64,000 nt of DNA from Brachyhypopomus gauderio. Its lineage: Eukaryota; Chordata; Actinopteri; Gymnotiformes; Hypopomidae. The stretch spans positions 156,501 through 220,500 of the forward strand of contig NC_135211.1 of the NCBI RefSeq assembly GCF_052324685.1, given 5' to 3'. Within the stretch, counting starts at the first letter, position 1. Each line of letters begins with the position of its first letter. The translations under genes and the position numbers were made by a program. The notes beneath the pieces were generated by a model. The model searched no databases. It had not been told where the DNA came from and saw only the letters and a program-made list of their open reading frames with translations. Positions 1 to 9,895 of this stretch are shown here, one piece after another.

Positions 1-2
1 CG
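1..2 (+). tRNA. 3' end (2 nt) of a tRNA-Lys(CTT) copy cut by the window start
   Basis: The window opens with CG followed by the same downstream flank found after every complete Lys gene, so these are positions 72 and 73 of a copy that begins before the window. Confidence 0.8.
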
Positions 3-65
3 AGAGGCTGATTTGTTTGAGTGAAATGTTGAAATTTAGTTAATCTGTTTGCACAAAATACGTCT

Positions 66-71
66 AAAAAA
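66..71 (-). terminator. T6 Pol III terminator of tRNA-Asn
   Basis: Six A on the + strand are T6 on the - strand, starting 20 nt past the Asn 3' end at 92 and preceded by a pyrimidine-rich stretch. This is a canonical strong Pol III terminator. It is present at the same offset in all units examined, in contrast to the Lys gene, which lacks one. Confidence 0.85.
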
Positions 72-91
72 GAAGAGAAAGGAACATACAT

Positions 92-118
92 CGTCCCTGG
101 GTGGGCTCGAACCACCAT

Positions 119-159
<41 letters not shown>

Positions 160-165
160 AGAGAC
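92..165 (-). tRNA. tRNA-Asn(GTT), reference copy, unit 1
   Basis: Cytosolic asparagine tRNA that decodes AAC and AAU. It is 74 nt, read from 165 down to 92. Acceptor stem GTCTCTG pairs with CAGGGAC (1-7/67-73); D stem GCGC/GCGC (10-13/23-26); anticodon stem TTCGG/CCGAA (28-32/40-44) with loop CTGTTAA and anticodon GTT at 131-129; T stem GGTGG/CCACC (50-54/62-66); discriminator G74. A box TGGCGCAATCGG is at 8-19 and B box GGTTCGAGCCC at 53-63. There is no intron and no encoded CCA, as in eukaryotic nuclear genes. From memory it equals the vertebrate gene except A at variable-loop position 48 where T is usual. It converges on tRNA-Lys and ends in a T6 terminator. Confidence 0.97.
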
Positions 166-342
166 CAGATGCTGCTGTGCTTACATAGTTCTTCCTCAAA
201 AGAAAAACCCAACAAGCACATTCCTCCTGTTTGCTGGCTTTTGATGAAATGAGCCAATGCATAAAGGATGCAACATCAATGTCACTCACACTTTTCTGCT
301 AGCTTGTCTAAAATTCGCCCTTCCTTCAATTTCTCACTTGTC

Positions 343-358
343 AAGACCTGCAGGTCTT
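343..358. repeat. 16-bp perfect palindrome in the spacer
   Basis: AAGACCTG is followed directly by its reverse complement CAGGTCTT. In many units the central G at offset 350 is C (for example units 2, 4, 6, 7, 10, 13, 16), which removes the perfect centre but leaves 7-bp arms. No function is assigned. Confidence 0.6.
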
Positions 359-491
359 CAAACAAAAGGTCAGTTTGTAGACCCTTTTCCTGTCAAAGTT
401 TTGATCCTTTTGTCCACCAGTCATCGGAATGTGTATGATTTTCACCAGTTTACACAGTGTAGCTCCCTTGCCTTCAGTTGCAGGGTTATGT

Positions 492-512
492 CGTCTTAGA
501 TAAGACGCTTTT
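492..512 (+). repeat. Short inverted repeat followed by T4
   Basis: CGTCTTA and TAAGACG are separated by GA, and TTTT follows one base after. The shape resembles a hairpin terminator, but Pol III does not need a hairpin and no transcript is known to end here. Most units carry C at offset 493, which breaks one stem pair. Confidence 0.35.
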
Positions 513-1319
513 GAAATTATTTGTGAAAATGCACCCAAAACCTATTCAAAACAGATTTGATGGAAGCACTGCAGGAGCTGCTCCAAGACGCATTTTGTCC
601 AGAAAATGTGCTATCATGAATGCATCCATATCACCAACACACATTTACAAACCAAACCATAGGCAATAAAATACATGAGTAAACTGATTTGTGGACCTTT
701 GTGGCACTTGGTACTGCTGAGATCAGGATCATTACAGAGTTCAGCAATTATTTTCCCAACTAGGTCATTGATACATTGGAATCCCCAATGTTTTCTGGAA
801 CAGAATAGGCTATGCCTTTCGGATGAGAATAAAAAAAGACTTCAAGAACCAAAAAAGAAGTTAAGCTGCCTTCAGCTGATGTACTCAGACTAAAGGGAAA
901 CACTTTAAATCCCAAGGTGAAATGCACATGCTCAAAATTTTATCAGGACAGAGTACATGTTTTACTTTGATATTAAGAGCGATCACTGGATTGTCTTCCA
1001 GTAAATTAATGTTTTCTTCCGCTACAAAACGTTTTTTCAACAACTATAAAGAGGCTATGCAACGAAACTGAGCTGGGATGTCAAGTGCCTTTAATGGTAC
1101 CTTTTTGACCCCACTTCAAATGCTGCTGTTACCTGACCAGTTCGATTGTTAGTTTGCCAGATTCTCAATCTCTGGGATGTGAGATCATGCACCAGGTTTA
1201 GTGAATGTTTAAGGGTGAAGGTCTTTAATTTCTGCACAAATTCCACAAACATAGCTCAGGTCCTGCTCAACATGTCAACATGTGGCGACAGCAAGTGCCT
1301 TTGGGGTCCTACAAAAATC

Positions 1320-1392
1320 GCCCGGCTAGCTCAGTCGGTAGAGCATGAGACTCTTAATCTCAGGGTCGTGGGTTCGAGCCCCACGTTGGGCG
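1320..1392 (+). tRNA. tRNA-Lys(CTT), reference copy, unit 1
   Basis: Cytosolic lysine tRNA that decodes AAG. It is 73 nt. Acceptor stem GCCCGGC pairs with GTTGGGC (1-7/66-72) with two G-U pairs at 5-68 and 6-67; D stem GCTC/GAGC (10-13/22-25) with G18 G19 in the loop; anticodon stem TGAGA/TCTCA (27-31/39-43) with loop CTCTTAA and anticodon CTT at 1353-1355; T stem GTGGG/CCCAC (49-53/61-65); discriminator G73. A box TAGCTCAGTCGG is at 8-19 and B box GGTTCGAGCCC at 52-62. No intron and no encoded CCA. From memory the sequence is the common vertebrate tRNA-Lys-CTT. Linear numbering equals standard tRNA numbering here. Confidence 0.97.
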
Positions 1393-1400
1393 AGAGGCTG

Positions 1401-1409
1401 ATTTGTTTG
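1401..1409 (+). terminator. Candidate non-canonical Pol III terminator of tRNA-Lys
   Basis: ATTTGTTTG lies 9-17 nt past the Lys 3' end and is the nearest T-rich element. It has two T3 runs split by a G and no T4 run. Vertebrate Pol III normally stops at four or more T; interrupted T runs are described as weaker, non-canonical terminators. The element recurs in each unit at offset +11 to +19. After the Lys gene of unit 40 it is altered to ATATGTTTG (55611-55619). That it acts as a terminator is inference. Confidence 0.4.
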
Positions 1410-1481
1410 AGTGAAATGTTGAAATTTAGTTAATCTGTTTGCACAAAATACGTCTAAAAAAGAAGAGAAAGGAACATACAT

Positions 1482-1508
1482 CGTCCCTGGGTGGGCTCGA
1501 ACCACCAT

Positions 1509-1549
<41 letters not shown>

Positions 1550-1555
1550 AGAGAC
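1482..1555 (-). tRNA. tRNA-Asn(GTT), unit 2
   Basis: Same sequence as the reference copy at 92-165. Confidence 0.95.
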
Positions 1556-1628
1556 CAGATGCTGCTGTGCTTACATAGTTCTTCCTCAAAAGAAAAACCC
1601 AACAAGCACATTCCTCCTGTTTGCTGGC

Positions 1629-1632
1629 TTTT
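1629..1632 (+). terminator. First canonical T4 run downstream of tRNA-Lys
   Basis: Reading + strand from the end of tRNA-Lys at 1392, this is the first run of four T. It lies 237 nt downstream, beyond the whole tRNA-Asn gene (1482-1555). A Lys transcript that passes the weak site at 1401-1409 could run to here and would contain the complement of tRNA-Asn. The same spacing holds in each unit. Confidence 0.4.
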
Positions 1633-2709
1633 GATGAAATGAGCCAATGCATAAAGGATGCAACATCAATGTCACTCACACTTTTCTGCTAGCTTGTCTA
1701 AAATTCGCCCTTCCTTCAATTTCTCACTTGTCAAGACCTCCAGGTCTTCAAACAAAAGGTCAGTTTGTAGACCCTTTTCCTGTCAAAGTTTTGATCCTTT
1801 TGTCCACCAGTCATCGGAATGTGTATGATTTTCACCAGTTTACACAGTGTAGCTCCCTTGCCTTCAGTTGCAGGGTTATGTCCTCTTAGATAAGACGCTT
1901 TTGAAATTATTTATGAAAATGCACCCAAAACCTATTCAAAACAGATTTGATGGAAGCACTGCAGGAGCTGCTCCAAGACGCATTTTGTCCAGGAAATGTG
2001 CTATCATGAATGCATCCATATCACCAACACACATTTACAAACCAAACCATAGGCAATAAAATACATGAGTAAACTGATTTGTGGACCTTTGTGGCACTTG
2101 GTACTGCTGAGATCAGGATCATTACAGAGTTCAGCAATTATTTTCCCAACTAGGTCATTGATACATTGGAATCCCCAATGTTTTCTGGAACAGAATAGGC
2201 TATGCCTTTCGGATGAGAATAAAAAAAGACTTCAAGAACCAAAAAAGAAGTTAAGCTGCCTTCAGCTGATGTACTCAGACTAAAGGGAAACACTTTAAAT
2301 CCCAAGGTGAAATGCACATGCTCAAAATTTTATCAGGACAGAGTACATGTTTTACTTTGATATTAAGAGTGATCAATGGATTGTCTTCCAGTAAATTAAT
2401 GTTTTCTTCCGCTACAAAACGTTTTTTCAACAACTATAAAGAGGCTATGCAACGAAACTGAGCTGGGATGTCAAGTGCCTTTAATGGTACCTTTTTGACC
2501 CCACTTCAAATGCTGCTGTTACCTGACCAGTTCGATTGTTAGTTTGCCAGATTCTCATTCTCTGGGATGTGAGATCATGCACCAGGTTTAGTGAATGTTT
2601 AAGGGTGAAGGTCTTTAGTTTCTGCACAAATTCCACAAACATAGCTCAGGTCCTGCTCAACATGTCAACATGTGGCGACAGCAAGTGCCTTTGGGGTCCT
2701 ACAAAAATC

Positions 2710-2782
2710 GCCCGGCTAGCTCAGTCGGTAGAGCATGAGACTCTTAATCTCAGGGTCGTGAGTTCGAGCCCCATGTTGGGCG
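2710..2782 (+). tRNA. tRNA-Lys(CTT), unit 2, T-stem variant
   Basis: Differs from the reference at G52A (2761) and C65T (2774). G52A turns the 52-62 pair into A-C and alters the first base of the B box; C65T gives a G49-U65 wobble. Anticodon intact. Promoter strength and T-arm stability are probably reduced. Confidence 0.88.
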
Positions 2783-2871
2783 AGAGGCTGATTTGTTTGA
2801 GTGAAATGTTGAAATTTAGTTAATCTGTTTGCACAAAATACGTCTAAAAAAGAAGAGAAAGGAACATACAT

Positions 2872-2898
2872 CGTCCCTGGGTGGGCTCGAACCACCAT

Positions 2899-2939
<41 letters not shown>

Positions 2940-2945
2940 AGAGAC
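2872..2945 (-). tRNA. tRNA-Asn(GTT), unit 3
   Basis: Reference sequence. Unit 3 as a whole looks like a copy of unit 1, two units away. Confidence 0.95.
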
Positions 2946-4099
2946 CAGATGCTGCTGTGCTTACATAGTTCTTCCTCAAAAGAAAAACCCAACAAGCACA
3001 TTCCTCCTGTTTGCTGGCTTTTGATGAAATGAGCCAATGCATAAAGGATGCAACATCAATGTCACTCACACTTTTCTGCTAGCTTGTCTAAAATTCGCCC
3101 TTCCTTCAATTTCTCACTTGTCAAGACCTGCAGGTCTTCAAACAAAAGGTCAGTTTGTAGACCCTTTTCCTGTCAAAGTTTTGATCCTTTTGTCCACCAG
3201 TCATCGGAATGTGTATGATTTTCACCAGTTTACACAGTGTAGCTCCCTTGCCTTCAGTTGCAGGGTTATGTCGTCTTAGATAAGACGCTTTTGAAATTAT
3301 TTGTGAAAATGCACCCAAAACCTATTCAAAACAGATTTGATGGAAGCACTGCAGGAGCTGCTCCAAGACGCATTTTGTCCAGAAAATGTGCTATCATGAA
3401 TGCATCCATATCACCAACACACATTTACAAACCAAACCATAGGCAATAAAATACATGAGTAAACTGATTTGTGGACCTTTGTGGCACTTGGTACTGCTGA
3501 GATCAGGATCATTACAGAGTTCAGCAATTATTTTCCCAACTAGGTCATTGATACATTGGAATCCCCAATGTTTTCTGGAACAGAATAGGCTATGCCTTTC
3601 GGATGAGAATAAAAAAAGACTTCAAGAACCAAAAAAGAAGTTAAGCTGCCTTCAGCTGATGTACTCAGACTAAAGGGAAACACTTTAAATCCCAAGGTGA
3701 AATGCACATGCTCAAAATTTTATCAGGACAGAGTACATGTTTTACTTTGATATTAAGAGCGATCACTGGATTGTCTTCCAGTAAATTAATGTTTTCTTCC
3801 GCTACAAAACGTTTTTTCAACAACTATAAAGAGGCTATGCAACGAAACTGAGCTGGGATGTCAAGTGCCTTTAATGGTACCTTTTTGACCCCACTTCAAA
3901 TGCTGCTGTTACCTGACCAGTTCGATTGTTAGTTTGCCAGATTCTCAATCTCTGGGATGTGAGATCATGCACCAGGTTTAGTGAATGTTTAAGGGTGAAG
4001 GTCTTTAATTTCTGCACAAATTCCACAAACATAGCTCAGGTCCTGCTCAACATGTCAACATGTGGCGACAGCAAGTGCCTTTGGGGTCCTACAAAAATC

Positions 4100-4172
4100 G
4101 CCCGGCTAGCTCAGTCGGTAGAGCATGAGACTCTTAATCTCAGGGTCGTGGGTTCGAGCCCCACGTTGGGCG
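4100..4172 (+). tRNA. tRNA-Lys(CTT), unit 3
   Basis: Reference sequence, with the same leader as unit 1. Confidence 0.95.
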
Positions 4173-4261
4173 AGAGGCTGATTTGTTTGAGTGAAATGTT
4201 GAAATTTAGTTAATCTGTTTGCACAAAATACGTCTAAAAAAGAAGAGAAAGGAACATACAT

Positions 4262-4288
4262 CGTCCCTGGGTGGGCTCGAACCACCAT

Positions 4289-4329
<41 letters not shown>

Positions 4330-4335
4330 AGAGAC
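4262..4335 (-). tRNA. tRNA-Asn(GTT), unit 4
   Basis: Reference sequence. Confidence 0.95.
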
Positions 4336-5489
4336 CAGATGCTGCTGTGCTTACATAGTTCTTCCTCAAAAGAAAAACCCAACAAGCACATTCCTCCTGT
4401 TTGCTGGCTTTTGATGAAATGAGCCAATGCATAAAGGATGCAACATCAATGTCACTCACACTTTTCTGCTAGCTTGTCTAAAATTCGCCCTTCCTTCAAT
4501 TTCTCACTTGTCAAGACCTCCAGGTCTTCAAACAAAAGGTCAGTTTGTAGACCCTTTTCCTGTCAAAGTTTTGATCCTTTTGTCCACCAGTCATCGGAAT
4601 GTGTATGATTTTCACCAGTTTACACAGTGTAGCTCCCTTGCCTTCAGTTGCAGGGTTATGTCCTCTTAGATAAGACGCTTTTGAAATTATTTATGAAAAT
4701 GCACCCAAAACCTATTCAAAACAGATTTGATGGAAGCACTGCAGGAGCTGCTCCAAGACGCATTTTGTCCAGGAAATGTGCTATCATGAATGCATCCATA
4801 TCACCAACACACATTTACAAACCAAACCATAGGCAATAAAATACATGAGTAAACTGATTTGTGGACCTTTGTGGCACTTGGTACTGCTGAGATCAGGATC
4901 ATTACAGAGTTCAGCAATTATTTTCCCAACTAGGTCATTGATACATTGGAATCCCCAATGTTTTCTGGAACAGAATAGGCTATGCCTTTCGGATGAGAAT
5001 AAAAAAAGACTTCAAGAACCAAAAAAGAAGTTAAGCTGCCTTCAGCTGATGTACTCAGACTAAAGGGAAACACTTTAAATCCCAAGGTGAAATGCACATG
5101 CTCAAAATTTTATCAGGACAGAGTACATGTTTTACTTTGATATTAAGAGTGATCAATGGATTGTCTTCCAGTAAATTAATGTTTTCTTCCGCTACAAAAC
5201 GTTTTTTCAACAACTATAAAGAGGCTATGCAACGAAACTGAGCTGGGATGTCAAGTGCCTTTAATGGTACCTTTTTGACCCCACTTCAAATGCTGCTGTT
5301 ACCTGACCAGTTCGATTGTTAGTTTGCCAGATTCTCAATCTCTGGGATGTGAGATCATGCACCAGGTTTAGTGAATGTTTAAGGGTGAAGGTCTTTAATT
5401 TCTGCACAAATTCCACAAACATAGCTCAGGTCCTGCTCAACATGTCAACATGTGGCGACAGCAAGTGCCTTTGGGGTCCTACAAAAATC

Positions 5490-5562
5490 GCCCGGCTAGC
5501 TCAGTCGGTAGAGCATGAGACTCTTAATCTCAGGGTCGTGGGTTCGAGCCCCACGTTGGGCG
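5490..5562 (+). tRNA. tRNA-Lys(CTT), unit 4
   Basis: Reference sequence. Unit 4 resembles unit 2 in its spacer but not in its Lys gene, which marks an exchange between the two. Confidence 0.95.
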
Positions 5563-5651
5563 AGAGGCTGATTTGTTTGAGTGAAATGTTGAAATTTAGT
5601 TAATCTGTTTGCACAAAATACGTCTAAAAAAGAAGAGAAAGGAACATACAT

Positions 5652-5678
5652 CGTCCCTGGGTGGGCTCGAACCACCAT

Positions 5679-5719
<41 letters not shown>

Positions 5720-5725
5720 AGAGAC
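5652..5725 (-). tRNA. tRNA-Asn(GTT), unit 5
   Basis: Reference sequence; inside block alpha. Confidence 0.95.
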
Positions 5726-6879
5726 CAGATGCTGCTGTGCTTACATAGTTCTTCCTCAAAAGAAAAACCCAACAAGCACATTCCTCCTGTTTGCTGGCTT
5801 TTGATGAAATGAGCCAATGCATAAAGGATGCAACATCAATGTCACTCACACTTTTCTGCTAGCTTGTCTAAAATTCGCCCTTCCTTCAATTTCTCACTTG
5901 TCAAGACCTGCAGGTCTTCAAACAAAAGGTCAGTTTGTAGACCCTTTTCCTGTCAAAGTTTTGATCCTTTTGTCCACCAGTCATCGGAATGTGTATGATT
6001 TTCACCAGTTTACACAGTGTAGCTCCCTTGCCTTCAGTTGCAGGGTTATGTCCTCTTAGATAAGACGCTTTTGAAATTATTTGTGAAAATGCACCCAAAA
6101 CCTATTCAAAACAGATTTGATGGAAGCACTGCAGGAGCTGCTCCAAGACGCATTTTGTCCAGAAAATGTGCTATCATGAATGCATCCATATCACCAACAC
6201 ACATTTACAAACCAAACCATAGGCAATAAAATACATGAGTAAACTGATTTGTGGACCTTTGTGGCACTTGGTACTGCTGAGATCAGGATCATTACAGAGT
6301 TCAGCAATTATTTTCCCAACTAGGTCATTGATACATTGGAATCCCCAATGTTTTCTGGAACAGAATAGGCTATGCCTTTCGGATGAGAATAAAAAAAGAC
6401 TTCAAGAACCAAAAAAGAAGTTAAGCTGCCTTCAGCTGATGTACTCAGACTAAAGGGAAACACTTTAAATCCCAAGGTGAAATGCACATGCTCAAAATTT
6501 TATCAGGACAGAGTACATGTTTTACTTTGATATTAAGAGTGATCAATGGATTGTCTTCCAGTAAATTAATGTTTTCTTCCGCTACAAAACGTTTTTTCAA
6601 CAACTATAAAGAGGCTATGCAACGAAACTGAGCTGGGATGTCAAGTGCCTTTAATGGTACCTTTTTGACCCCACTTCAAATGCTGCTGTTACCTGACCAG
6701 TTCGATTGTTAGTTTGCCAGATTCTCAATCTCTGGGATGTGAGATCATGCACCAGGTTTAGTGAATGTTTAAGGGTGAAGGTCTTTAATTTCTGCACAAA
6801 TTCCACAAACATAGCTCAGGTCCTGCTCAACATGTCAACATGTGGTGACAGCAAGTGCCTTTGGGGTCCTACAAAAATC

Positions 6880-6952
6880 GCCCGGCTAGCTCAGTCGGTA
6901 GAGCATGAGACTCTTAATCTCAGGGTCGTGAGTTCGAGCCCCATGTTGGGCG
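6880..6952 (+). tRNA. tRNA-Lys(CTT), unit 5, T-stem variant
   Basis: G52A (6931) and C65T (6944). The leader carries TGTGGTGACA, a mark shared with units 20 and 45. Confidence 0.88.
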
Positions 6953-7041
6953 AGAGGCTGATTTGTTTGAGTGAAATGTTGAAATTTAGTTAATCTGTTT
7001 GCACAAAATACGTCTAAAAAAGAAGAGAAAGGAACATACAT

Positions 7042-7068
7042 CGTCCCTGGGTGGGCTCGAACCACCAT

Positions 7069-7109
<41 letters not shown>

Positions 7110-7115
7110 AGAGAC
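7042..7115 (-). tRNA. tRNA-Asn(GTT), unit 6
   Basis: Reference sequence. Confidence 0.95.
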
Positions 7116-8269
7116 CAGATGCTGCTGTGCTTACATAGTTCTTCCTCAAAAGAAAAACCCAACAAGCACATTCCTCCTGTTTGCTGGCTTTTGATGAAAT
7201 GAGCCAATGCATAAAGGATGCAACATCAATGTCACTCACACTTTTCTGCTAGCTTGTCTAAAATTCGCCCTTCCTTCAATTTCTCACTTGTCAAGACCTC
7301 CAGGTCTTCAAACAAAAGGTCAGTTTGTAGACCCTTTTCCTGTCAAAGTTTTGATCCTTTTGTCCACCAGTCATCGGAATGTGTATGATTTTCACCAGTT
7401 TACACAGTGTAGCTCCCTTGCCTTCAGTTGCAGGGTTATGTCGTCTTAGATAAGACGCTTTTGAAATTATTTGTGAAAATGCACCCAAAACCTATTCAAA
7501 ACAGATTTGATGGAAGCACTGCAGGAGCTGCTCCAAGACGCATTTTGTCCAGAAAATGTGCTATCATGAATGCATCCATATCACCAACACACATTTACAA
7601 ACCAAACCATAGGCAATAAAATACATGAGTAAACTGATTTGTGGACCTTTGTGGCACTTGGTACTGCTGAGATCAGGATCATTACAGAGTTCAGCAATTA
7701 TTTTCCCAACTAGGTCATTGATACATTGGAATCCCCAATGTTTTCTGGAACAGAATAGGCTATGCCTTTCGGATGAGAATAAAAAAAGACTTCAAAAACC
7801 AAAAAAGAAGTTAAGCTGCCTTCAGCTGATGTACTCAGACTAAAGGGAAACACTTTAAATCCCAAGGTGAAATGCACATGCTCAAAATTTTATCAGGACA
7901 GAGTACATGTTTTACTTTGATATTAAGAGTGATCAATGGATTGTCTTCCAGTAAATTAATGTTTTCTTCCGCTACAAAACGTTTTTTCAACAACTATAAA
8001 GAGGCTATGCAACGAAACTGAGCTGGGATGTCAAGTGCCTTTAATGGTACCTTTTTGACCCCACTTCAAATGCTGCTGTTACCTGACCAGTTCGATTGTT
8101 AGTTTGCCAGATTCTCAATCTCTGGGATGTGAGATCATGCACCAGGTTTAGTGAATGTTTAAGGGTGAAGGTCTTTAATTTCTGCACAAATTCCACAAAC
8201 ATAGCTCAGGTCCTGCTCAACATGTCAACATGTGGCGACAGCAAGTGCCTTTGGGGTCCTACAAAAATC

Positions 8270-8342
8270 GCCCGGCTAGCTCAGTCGGTAGAGCATGAGA
8301 CTCTTAATCTCAGGGTCGTGAGTTCGAGCCCCATGTTGGGCG
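8270..8342 (+). tRNA. tRNA-Lys(CTT), unit 6, T-stem variant
   Basis: G52A (8321) and C65T (8334), as in unit 2. Confidence 0.88.
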
Positions 8343-8431
8343 AGAGGCTGATTTGTTTGAGTGAAATGTTGAAATTTAGTTAATCTGTTTGCACAAAATA
8401 CGTCTAAAAAAGAAGAGAAAGGAACATACAT

Positions 8432-8505
8432 CGTCCCTGGGTGGGCTCGAACCACCATCCTTTCGGTTAACAGCCGAACGCACTAACCGATTGCGCCACA
8501 GAGAC
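8432..8505 (-). tRNA. tRNA-Asn(GTT), unit 7, D-stem variant
   Basis: C24T (8482 reads A on +) changes the 12-24 pair from G-C to G-U. The D stem should still form. Shared with units 22 and 23. Confidence 0.92.
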
Positions 8506-9659
8506 CAGATGCTGCTGTGCTTACATAGTTCTTCCTCAAAAGAAAAACCCAACAAGCACATTCCTCCTGTTTGCTGGCTTTTGATGAAATGAGCCAATGC
8601 ATAAAGGATGCAACATCAATGTCACTCACACTTTTCTGCTAGCTTGTCTAAAATTCGCCCTTCCTTCAATTTCTCACTTGTCAAGACCTCCAGGTCTTCA
8701 AACAAAAGGTCAGTTTGTAGACCCTTTTCCTGTCAAAGTTTTGATCCTTTTGTCCACCAGTCATCGGAATGTGTATGATTTTCACCAGTTTACACAGTGT
8801 AGCTCCCTTGCCTTCAGTTGCAGGGTTATGTCGTCTTAGATAAGACGCTTTTGAAATTATTTGTGAAAATGCACCCAAAACCTATTCAAAACAGATTTGA
8901 TGGAAGCACTGCAGGAGCTGCTCCAAGACGCATTTTGTCCAGAAAATGTGCTATCATGAATGCATCCATATCACCAACACACATTTACAAACCAAACCAT
9001 AGGCAATAAAATACATGAGTAAACTGATTTGTGGACCTTTGTGGCACTTGGTACTGCTGAGATCAGGATCATTACAGAGTTCAGCAATTATTTTCCCAAC
9101 TAGGTCATTGATACATTGGAATCCCCAATGTTTTCTGGAACAGAATAGGCTATGCCTTTCGGATGAGAATAAAAAAAGACTTCAAGAACCAAAAAAGAAG
9201 TTAAGCTGCCTTCAGCTGATGTACTCAGACTAAAGGGAAACACTTTAAATCCCAAGGTGAAATGCACATGCTCAAAATTTTATCAGGACAGAGTACATGT
9301 TTTACTTTGATATTAAGAGCGATCACTGGATTGTCTTCCAGTAAATTAATGTTTTCTTCCGCTACAAAACGTTTTTTCAACAACTATAAAGAGGCTATGC
9401 AACGAAACTGAGCTGGGATGTCAAGTGCCTTTAATGGTACCTTTTTGACCCCACTTCAAATGCTGCTGTTACCTGACCAGTTCGATTGTTAGTTTGCCAG
9501 ATTCTCAATCTCTGGGATGTGAGATCATGCACCAGGTTTAGTGAATGTTTAAGGGTGAAGGTCTTTAATTTCTGCACAAATTCCACAAACATAGCTCAGG
9601 TCCTGCTCAACATGTCAACATGTGGCGACAGCAAGTGCCTTTGGGGTCCTACAAAAATC

Positions 9660-9732
9660 GCCCGGCTAGCTCAGTCGATAGAGCATGAGACTCTTAATCT
9701 CAGGGTCGTGGGTTCGAGCCCCACGTTGGGCG
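9660..9732 (+). tRNA. tRNA-Lys(CTT), unit 7, G19A variant
   Basis: G19A at 9678. G19 is near-universal: it pairs with C56 to build the tRNA elbow and is the last base of the A box. Function is probably impaired. Shared with units 10 and 23. Confidence 0.85.
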
Positions 9733-9821
9733 AGAGGCTGATTTGTTTGAGTGAAATGTTGAAATTTAGTTAATCTGTTTGCACAAAATACGTCTAAAAA
9801 AGAAGAGAAAGGAACATACAT

Positions 9822-9848
9822 CGTCCCTGGGTGGGCTCGAACCACCAT

Positions 9849-9889
<41 letters not shown>

Positions 9890-9895
9890 AGAGAC
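9822..9895 (-). tRNA. tRNA-Asn(GTT), unit 8
   Basis: Gene body is the reference. The base just before its 5' end (9896) is changed, a mark shared with units 11 and 24. Confidence 0.95.

Larger units (their letters stand above)
166..1319. other. Unit spacer, no gene recognised (recurs every 1,390 bp)
   Basis: This 1,154-bp AT-rich stretch separates the 5' ends of tRNA-Asn and the next tRNA-Lys. It holds no ORF above about 95 codons, and the short ORFs have no recognisable motif and partly read through the tRNA genes. Visible small features are a 16-bp palindrome (343-358), a hairpin followed by T4 (492-512), a TATAAA (1045-1050) and two adjacent copies of CAACATGT (1268-1283) about 40 bp before the Lys gene. 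I see no SINE, LINE, snRNA or 5S signature. Variable sites linked into haplotypes include offsets 350, 493, 523, 603, 733, 980, 986, 988, 1076, 1101 and 1228. The same description applies to the other 45 spacers. Confidence 0.7.
5157..8828. repeat. Array block alpha, first copy (units 4 end to 7)
   Basis: By eye this 3,672-bp stretch is identical to 26007-29678, a shift of exactly 15 units (20,850 bp). It includes private markers such as T at offset 890 of unit 5's Lys leader (TGTGGTGACA), the AAAACC variant in unit 6 and the Asn C24T variant in unit 7. It is the left part of a larger duplicated block. Confidence 0.8.

Noticed and set aside
242-247. TGATGA as a possible C box of a C/D snoRNA
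   Set aside because: No CTGA D box within the expected distance and no terminal stem.
257-499. 80-codon + strand ORF in each spacer
   Set aside because: No recognisable motif. Near identity between units extends equally to non-coding bases, so there is no sign of coding constraint.
664-669. AATAAA as a polyadenylation signal
   Set aside because: Common by chance in AT-rich spacer; no upstream gene to process.
1045-1050. TATAAA as a Pol II or type 3 Pol III promoter
   Set aside because: No recognisable proximal sequence element and no downstream gene at the right distance; tRNA-Lys starts 270 bp away and has its own internal promoter.
1139-1261. B-box-like AGTTCGATTG and A-box-like TAGCTCAGG in the spacer
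   Set aside because: They are in the wrong order for a tRNA gene on this strand, no cloverleaf forms, and the B-box-like site is broken in units 15, 18, 28, 31 and 34.
1146-1433. 95-codon + strand ORF repeated in every unit
   Set aside because: It runs straight through tRNA-Lys, has no domain or codon signature, and its repetition follows from the 1,390-bp unit rather than from selection on protein.
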